From assembly GCA_022865525.1 (NCBI GenBank), contig JALHSV010000464.1, forward strand, positions 1 to 11,450: DNA of 11,450 nucleotides, given 5' to 3'. The notes below the pieces were generated by a model that had not been told where the DNA came from, did no database searches, and saw only the letters and a program-made list of their open reading frames with translations. The translations under genes were made by a program, and so were the position numbers. Of the stretch, positions 8,024 to 11,450 are shown one piece after another; within the stretch, counting starts at the first letter, position 1, and the number at the start of each line of letters is the position of its first letter. The stretch is from Thermodesulfovibrionales bacterium (lineage in GTDB: Bacteria; Nitrospirota; Thermodesulfovibrionia; Thermodesulfovibrionales; SM23-35).

Positions 8024-8806
8024 TTACATTTCCAGATACGAATGGGCATACAGGGTATTGCCCAATATCACATCAATAGTCTTCACCGTCTGTGAAACTT
8101 CATGAGGGTCAGCTATTGCAGCAGTGAGACCTTCGTATATGAGGAGGGACAGTAAATAATTATTCATGATCGGCCTCACATGCTTTGGACAGCCATTTGA
8201 GATATTACTGAGTCCCACCACAGTCTTCATGGGTGGATCATTCAATTCCTGAAACATTCTGACAGCCTTCACGACCTTTAAGGCGTGATCCTGAGATGTT
8301 GCTATCTGGAGCACAAGCGGGTCGAGATAGAGATCCTCCAGCGGAACACCGGACTCTGCAGCCCGCGCCATAATCTCCGCAGCAATGGCTGCCCTTTCTT
8401 CAGCATCTGCGGGAAGCCCCCCCTTACCCACCGTCAGACCGATGATCTGAGAATGATATTTTGCAGCCAGTTCAAGCATGGGAAATCGTTCCGGATCGTT
8501 CGAGGTTGAATTGATCAGGGGTCTTCCCCACTGATTATTGTGTACCGTGAGCCCTGCGTCTATAGCCCGGTAATTTGTCGTATCAAGGCATACCGGCAGG
8601 GGAACCGCCTCCTGAATCGTTGTGATCATCCACTGCATTAATGCTTCTCCTCCGTCCTCTGCAGGGCCTATATTGGCATCGATCATGCCTGCACCGGCCT
8701 TCCATTGAGAGATTGCAATATCCTGTATCGGTGATTTGTCCCTCTTCATCATTGCTTCACGAACTCTTTTGGCTATAATGCTCAGCTTTTCACCGATGAC
8801 CAGCAT
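8024..8806 (-). CDS. acsE: Methyltetrahydrofolate:corrinoid iron-sulfur protein methyltransferase
   Basis: 260 residues (Moorella AcsE 262). It transfers the methyl group of 5-methyl-tetrahydrofolate to cob(I)amide on AcsCD. It has the pterin-binding TIM-barrel fold: MLVIGEKL at the N-terminus, DANIGP (43-48), CLDTTN with D75, LINS with N99, LYLDPL with D162, and GLSNIS with N201. These match the pterin-contacting residues of characterised AcsE. The start is set at ATG 8806: AAGGAG is eight bases upstream and the protein then aligns with the family. An in-frame ATG at 8869 would add 21 residues, but it has no ribosome binding site and its extension is encoded by a hairpin. It is the first gene of the operon. 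Confidence 0.95.
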   Translation of the reverse strand: MLVIGEKLSIIAKRVREAMMKRDKSPIQDIAISQWKAGAGMIDANIGPAEDGGEALMQWMITTIQEAVPLPVCLDTTNYRAIDAGLTVHNNQWGRPLINSTSNDPERFPMLELAAKYHSQIIGLTVGKGGLPADAEERAAIAAEIMARAAESGVPLEDLYLDPLVLQIATSQDHALKVVKAVRMFQELNDPPMKTVVGLSNISNGCPKHVRPIMNNYLLSLLIYEGLTAAIADPHEVSQTVKTIDVILGNTLYAHSYLEM

Positions 8807-8830
8807 ATGCAGGACTCCTTTCTGACTATG

Positions 8831-8863
8831 AAGGGCGACCCGGAAATTTTCCGAATCGCCCTT
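8831..8863 (-). promoter_or_regulatory. Hairpin in the acs operon leader
   Basis: AAGGGCGA (8831-8838) pairs perfectly with TCGCCCTT (8856-8863); inside, CGGA and TCCG extend the stem after a two-base internal loop. It lies 24 bases before the acsE ATG and just upstream of its AAGGAG. No U-run follows, so it is not a simple terminator. It may be an mRNA-stabilising or attenuating structure, or a protein operator in DNA. Seen in sequence; function inferred. Confidence 0.6.
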
Positions 8864-8903
8864 CAGCATCTGTCCAAAGCAACAATTTTTACATCATAAA
8901 CGA

Positions 8904-8932
8904 ATCGTATTAGTAAACAGGTTATATGACAA
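8904..8932 (-). promoter_or_regulatory. Candidate promoter of the acs operon
   Basis: Read leftward: TTGTCA (8932-8927), 17 bases, TACGAT (8909-8904). Start would be near 8897, giving a leader of about 90 bases that holds the hairpin. Two -10 positions differ from consensus, so this is a candidate only. Confidence 0.4.
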
Positions 8933-9019
8933 TACCACAAAAATATTTTTCAAGTAAAGAAACTTCTGTCATCAGGCAAGAATCTTTGTCATAAACATCT
9001 TTTTCCTTGCACACTGTAA

Positions 9020-9049
9020 TTGACAAAACAGGTTTTTATAGTGTATAAA
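9020..9049 (+). promoter_or_regulatory. Sigma-70 type promoter of the tRNA genes
   Basis: TTGACA (9020-9025), 18 bases, TATAAA (9044-9049), starting transcription a few bases before tRNA-Val. The 190-base gap 8870-9059 otherwise holds only the divergent acs promoter and no gene. Confidence 0.65.
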
Positions 9050-9059
9050 ATTAGTTCCT

Positions 9060-9135
9060 GGGCGGATAGCTCAGTTGGGAGAGCGCAGCCCTTACAAGGC
9101 TGATGTCACAGGTTCAAGCCCTGTTCCGCCTACCA
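9060..9135 (+). tRNA. tRNA-Val (anticodon TAC)
   Basis: Full cloverleaf with encoded CCA. Acceptor GGGCGGA (9060-9066) pairs with TCCGCCT, the first pair being G-U. The D-arm is GCTC/GAGC; the anticodon arm CAGCC-CTTACAA-GGCTG gives TAC; the T-arm is ACAGG-TTCAAGC-CCTGT. It reads GUA and other Val codons. tRNA-Asp follows 16 bases later, probably on the same transcript. Confidence 0.97.
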
Positions 9136-9151
9136 TTTGTAACTATTACAT

Positions 9152-9229
9152 GGGGTGGTAGTTCAGCTTGGTTAGAACGCTGGCCTGTCAAGCCAGAGGT
9201 CGCGGGTTCAAGTCCCGTCCACCCCGCCA
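9152..9229 (+). tRNA. tRNA-Asp (anticodon GTC)
   Basis: Acceptor GGGGTGG pairs perfectly with CCACCCC, followed by G and encoded CCA. The anticodon arm CTGGC-CTGTCAA-GCCAG gives GTC; the T-arm is GCGGG-TTCAAGT-CCCGT. No terminator is seen between it and the membrane-protein gene that starts within 45 bases. Confidence 0.97.
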
Positions 9230-9271
9230 TACATTGCATCCGTGACATGTGTTGCAGAGAGGGATTCCCGA

Positions 9272-9760
9272 TTGGAAAAAGCTGATTTTTATTATAAACA
9301 TAAACCCTCACCTGTATCTTTTCTTTTCATTTATGGTATATGCTTCGGCCTTTCCTATTGGTTGATAAAGAATTCTCCGGTCATCTCTAAAAAAATTGTC
9401 GATCTCATCATGCTCCTGAATATTACACGGATAAATTTTCTGCATGACCTGCCTTACGGGAAATTTCTGTCAATTCCCTTTTTTATCTATGGTGTACGGG
9501 TATTGCTGTGGAATCTTATGAGTTACTATGAAATAGATACGACCCGGCTCCGCCTGCTGACGGGGCATCTGATTCGAAAGGAACAATTTGTTCTTGTATC
9601 AGATATCCACGAAATCTCTTTTAAACAAAATCTGATTGAAGCCCCTTTTCGCATCGGTTCCCTCCTGCTGAAAACAAGAACCGGGGAATTCAACATCCGG
9701 GGGGTTTACCATATCAAGCAGGTGGTTGAGAACCTTCGGAAAAAGTCTTCATATTTTTAA
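9272..9760 (+). CDS. Two-helix membrane protein with bacterial PH-like domain
   Basis: About 162 residues. Two hydrophobic segments (roughly 15-32 and 64-83) are followed by a cytoplasmic domain (86-157) with the beta-rich pattern of the bacterial PH/DUF304 (YdbS-like) fold: YEIDTTRLRLLTGHLIRKE, then VSDIHEISFKQ and GSLLLKTRTGEFNIRGV, ending in a helix. Function of such proteins is largely unknown. The start is uncertain: TTG 9272 has GAGAGGGA upstream; GTG 9242 would add ten residues but has no ribosome binding site. It lies 42 bases after tRNA-Asp on the same strand with no clear promoter of its own, so read-through from the tRNA promoter is likely. The domain call rests on pattern only. 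Confidence 0.6.
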   Translation: MEKADFYYKHKPSPVSFLFIYGICFGLSYWLIKNSPVISKKIVDLIMLLNITRINFLHDLPYGKFLSIPFFIYGVRVLLWNLMSYYEIDTTRLRLLTGHLIRKEQFVLVSDIHEISFKQNLIEAPFRIGSLLLKTRTGEFNIRGVYHIKQVVENLRKKSSYF

Positions 9761-9765
9761 CGACA

Positions 9766-9776
9766 GGGGCGTCCCC
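9766..9776. terminator. Short G/C hairpin between convergent genes (weak terminator candidate)
   Basis: GGGG-CGT-CCCC lies just after the PH-protein stop and 30 bases beyond the convergent moaE-like stop. There is no clean T-run on either side. A second A/T hairpin (9799-9818) overlaps the moaE-like stop. Either could contribute to termination, or the G/C palindrome could be part of a dispersed repeat. Confidence 0.25.
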
Positions 9777-9805
9777 GCAACTGCTCTAAAAACATGAGAG
9801 AAAAT

Positions 9806-10156
9806 TTAGAAATTTTCTACTTCAGAAACAATCTCTTTTTTAATCCTGGAAACAAGCTCCTCAAGTACAGGTATCACATAGGTTCTGAATTTCCCTGCAA
9901 CGAGTGCGTACATAATGTCATCGCCGACAGTGAGCACCCCTTCATTGATCCAGACCCTTATTGCAGTGATACCATCTCTTTTCAACAATTCGTCTACGAC
10001 ATGAGCCAATTTCTTTTTGTCATAAGAAAGATGCATTCCTTTGACAGGTTTCCCATCCTTTGAGGTAGCCCGAACTACTCCGTTATGAATGAGAATCATT
10101 CCGAGGTCTTGAAAATCGGAATTTTCTTTAATCTCCTTTATCCATTTCTCGACCAT
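9806..10156 (-). CDS. Short MoaE-like molybdopterin synthase family protein
   Basis: 116 residues. Recognisable MoaE features are the early strand followed by HNGVVRATSKDG (24-35), a helix (about 46-60), and VWINEGVLTVGDDIMYALVAG, split around residues 68-88, the counterpart of the RIGELWPGDEIVFVGV region of MoaE. MoaE inserts dithiolene sulfur into precursor Z during molybdopterin synthesis. The protein is about 30 residues shorter than E. coli MoaE. A lysine in SRIK aligns with catalytic K119, but the FWK motif carrying K126 is absent, so full catalytic ability is doubtful. ATG 10156 is chosen for its GGAGGAG upstream; a GTG at 10174 lacks this. A pterin cofactor role would suit the Mo/W formate dehydrogenase that a Wood-Ljungdahl organism needs, but this is inference. 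Confidence 0.6.
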   Translation of the reverse strand: MVEKWIKEIKENSDFQDLGMILIHNGVVRATSKDGKPVKGMHLSYDKKKLAHVVDELLKRDGITAIRVWINEGVLTVGDDIMYALVAGKFRTYVIPVLEELVSRIKKEIVSEVENF

Positions 10157-10246
10157 TTTATCTCCTCCAATCACTCCAGGATAATACCTTTTTGAAATTG
10201 TATCATGTTGAGAGGAGTATCAGTCAGTGCGTTTTCTTTTAATCCT

Positions 10247-10465
10247 TTAGTTCAGGTTCAACAGTTCATTATGTAACTTTGCCCAGATTTTAGCCTGAAC
10301 CTCGGAAAAAGATGTCCCTAAAACAAGCACAACACCAACCACCATAATGATAAGCAGGAGATATTCAAGCAGTTCAAAGTGAGTTAGTCCATTTTTGTTC
10401 TTCAGAATATCTGAGAACATTCCACAGAATCTTTCGTACCACTCCTTTTTAAAATATTTCCTCAC
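10247..10465 (-). CDS. Small pilin-like membrane protein (Flp/class IVb type candidate)
   Basis: About 72 residues: a basic N-terminal leader (RKYFKKEW), then G26 followed by LTHFE with Glu at +5, then a single hydrophobic stretch (LLLIIMVVGVVLVLG) and a short polar tail. This matches the prepilin pattern G-x4-E before a transmembrane helix used by prepilin peptidase. The usual Tyr at +6 is Leu here, though EY occurs at 34-35. GTG 10465 is preferred over ATG 10480 because GGAGG ends seven bases before it, while the ATG has no ribosome binding site. No tad/pilus assembly genes are near, so it is an orphan; a generic small membrane protein is the alternative. It diverges from the ribbon-helix-helix gene across a palindromic promoter region. 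Confidence 0.5.
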   Translation of the reverse strand: MRKYFKKEWYERFCGMFSDILKNKNGLTHFELLEYLLLIIMVVGVVLVLGTSFSEVQAKIWAKLHNELLNLN

Positions 10466-10505
10466 TCTCACACCTCCCATAAATCAATATTTACATATGT
10501 CCATC

Positions 10506-10535
10506 ATTAAATCATATAGTATTTGAATTTGTCCA
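10506..10535 (-). promoter_or_regulatory. Candidate promoter of the pilin-like gene
   Basis: Read leftward: TGGACA (10535-10530), 18 bases, TTTAAT (10511-10506), each one mismatch from consensus. The -35 box overlaps the outer end of the palindrome's left arm. Confidence 0.4.
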
Positions 10536-10569
10536 TACTAATTTATTGACATATATAAATTAGTATGGA
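10532..10569. promoter_or_regulatory. Perfect 13-bp inverted repeat, probable operator
   Basis: Arms TCCATACTAATTT (10532-10544) and AAATTAGTATGGA (10557-10569) are exact reverse complements around a 12-base centre. A further partial copy, TGTCCATCAT, occurs at 10498-10507. The -35 box for the rightward gene lies in the centre. The arrangement suits a dimeric repressor such as the adjacent ribbon-helix-helix protein. Confidence 0.65.
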
Positions 10570-10575
10570 TATACT
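10546..10575 (+). promoter_or_regulatory. Consensus-like promoter of the ribbon-helix-helix gene
   Basis: TTGACA (10546-10551), 18 bases, TATACT (10570-10575). The -35 box is inside the palindrome centre and the -10 box touches its right arm, so occupancy would block transcription. Confidence 0.65.
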
Positions 10576-10606
10576 ATGATCAATTACAACATACCGGGAG
10601 CAAATC

Positions 10607-10768
10607 ATGAATACCGATAAGAAAATGTTTACCACAAGACTCGACAGAGAGACTATAAAGGGTATTAAAATCCTGGCAGCGAATCAGGAAAAATCAGTTA
10701 ATCAACTTCTGGAGGAAGCAATCCGGGATCTGCTCAAAAAATACGAGCGGAGAAAACTGACAGCGTAA
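10607..10768 (+). CDS. Small ribbon-helix-helix DNA-binding protein (CopG/Arc type)
   Basis: A 53-residue protein with GGGAG six bases before its ATG. The layout is that of an Arc/MetJ/CopG DNA-binding protein: a short strand (KMFTTRLD, 6-13) whose alternating residues would enter the DNA groove, helix 1 (ETIKGIKILAANQEK), a turn at KSVN, and helix 2 (QLLEEAIRDLLKKYE), ending in a basic tail. Such proteins act as dimers, often as autorepressors or antitoxins. No toxin gene follows: the next gene is convergent and starts its coding end three bases away. The promoter sits inside a perfect inverted repeat, which supports autoregulation. Regulation of the divergent pilin-like gene is plausible but unproven. 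Confidence 0.8.
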   Translation: MNTDKKMFTTRLDRETIKGIKILAANQEKSVNQLLEEAIRDLLKKYERRKLTA

Positions 10769-10771
10769 GAA

Positions 10772-11272
10772 TCAATGCTTGTCGGATAAAACATCTGAAG
10801 ATACCCGTAATTCCTCTTTTTTCACCGTTGTTCTCTGCAGATATTCTGTTATATTTTTTCTCGGCTTGCTGTCACAGCATAATACGTTCTGAACTGCATG
10901 CATTTTTGAATGAGGGAGAATCTCAACCCATTCATCATATCGTTCGTCTAAAAATAAATCTTTGAGAGCACCTGGAAAACCAAACCGCACCACTTCTCTC
11001 ATTGCCACCGTTTCATCTTCACAGTTGATTGTGAATCTTTTTTTATAGAGCGCTTTACCTGTTTCAATATCCTGCTGAACGATCCAGAACGTTATGTTTT
11101 TACCCTGTGCATTGATGATTTCAGAGTCAACATAATAGTAATAGGTCTTTGACGAGGCAACAAAGCACCATTCAGATGGATAGCCTGATGACGAAAAGAA
11201 GCAGATGATACAGACGGCGACAAGAATCAGAAAAAATGTATTATATGTATTTTTTTGATCTCTCCTTTTCAC
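10772..11272 (-). CDS. Secreted surface-adhesin E-like protein
   Basis: About 166 residues. A basic start (KRRDQK) and hydrophobic core (FFLILVAVCIICFF, 13-26) form a signal peptide or anchor. The mature part fits the small adhesin-E-like fold: SEWCFVASSKTYYYYVD (33-49), then a strand with VALUE-like pattern around ITFWIVQQ (60-67), and the closing block EWVEILPHS...VLC (114-132), the counterpart of the conserved I-x-P-x-S...C ending. The role is unknown; the family name comes from a Haemophilus adhesin, and most members are only predicted envelope proteins. The start is unsure: GTG 11272 gives a classic signal peptide; an in-frame TTG at 11290 would add six residues; neither has a ribosome binding site. 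TATAAT on this strand at 11322-11317 may be its -10 box. It ends three bases from the convergent ribbon-helix-helix gene. Confidence 0.55.
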   Translation of the reverse strand: MKRRDQKNTYNTFFLILVAVCIICFFSSSGYPSEWCFVASSKTYYYYVDSEIINAQGKNITFWIVQQDIETGKALYKKRFTINCEDETVAMREVVRFGFPGALKDLFLDERYDEWVEILPHSKMHAVQNVLCCDSKPRKNITEYLQRTTVKKEELRVSSDVLSDKH

Positions 11273-11450
11273 AATATAACAAATAAGCAAGGAGTTTGCC
11301 AGGGAAAAAATCCTGTATTATATTGATTTAATTGATAATTTTATTCGAGGGATTAGAGTATCTGGCTGGTGCGACGAATATTGTCACCGTGAGTCTGCCA
11401 TAGGCAAGTGAAGTACCGCAAAGAGAGTGTTATTGTGTTTTGTTTTTTAT

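Noticed and set aside
8807..8869. Longer acsE starting at ATG 8869
   Set aside because: No ribosome binding site, the extra residues are encoded by a hairpin, and characterised AcsE proteins begin at the MLVIGE-type motif.
9114..9311. Minus-strand 65-codon open frame over the tRNAs
   Set aside because: It is the antisense of tRNA-Asp; the peptide GWTGLEPATSGL is a well-known spurious translation of tRNA genes.
10607..10768. Toxin-antitoxin module
   Set aside because: The ribbon-helix-helix gene could be an antitoxin by fold, but no toxin-sized gene is next to it on the same strand; the neighbours are a convergent secreted protein and a divergent pilin-like gene.
11395..11435. Cyclic-di-GMP (GEMM) riboswitch suggested by GGCAAG and CGCAAAG words
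   Set aside because: The stem with GNRA loop between the two words and the downstream receptor half are missing.

Overview
The window is dominated by a bacterial Wood-Ljungdahl (reductive acetyl-CoA) operon read leftward. It points to a strictly anaerobic, CO2-fixing or acetate-oxidising bacterium. The two-subunit CODH/ACS with a single-chain AcsB of bacterial length, the separate AcsC and AcsD, and the NuoE/NuoF-type genes exclude an archaeon. The moderate G+C, the word-like spacer repeats and the TCATTCC...GGAATCCAG type intergenic palindrome would fit an uncultured Nitrospirota or Desulfobacterota member, but the sequence does not settle the phylum.

Layout. On the minus strand, in transcription order: acsE (methyltetrahydrofolate:corrinoid methyltransferase, ATG at 8806), acsD and acsC (the two corrinoid iron-sulfur protein subunits), acsB (acetyl-CoA synthase), acsA/cooS (Ni-Fe CO dehydrogenase), then a NuoE-like and a NuoF-like gene; the last runs off the left edge. 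A candidate promoter at 8904-8932 and a leader hairpin at 8831-8863 precede acsE. Each gap between the acs genes holds an inverted repeat or short repeated words. From 9060 rightward on the plus strand come tRNA-Val(TAC), tRNA-Asp(GTC) and a two-helix membrane protein with a PH-like domain. Then, on the minus strand, come a short MoaE-like gene and an orphan pilin-like gene. A 53-residue ribbon-helix-helix gene diverges from the pilin gene, and a minus-strand adhesin-E-like secreted protein converges on it. The last 160 bases hold no gene I can support.

How the genes work together. AcsE moves the methyl group of methyl-tetrahydrofolate to the cobalamin of AcsCD. AcsA reduces CO2 to CO. AcsB joins methyl, CO and CoA into acetyl-CoA. 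The NuoE/NuoF pair, with an ATGA overlap and 20 bases after acsA, probably links electron flow of this operon, or of a partner enzyme beyond the left edge, to NAD(H). All key metal-binding cysteines of CODH, ACS and the AcsC cluster are present, so the pathway looks functional.

The parts most worth a second look are the divergent promoter region at 10498-10575, where a perfect 13-bp inverted repeat surrounds a consensus -35 box beside a tiny DNA-binding protein gene; the acs leader hairpin; the repeat-filled spacers; and an internal low-G+C block in acsA.
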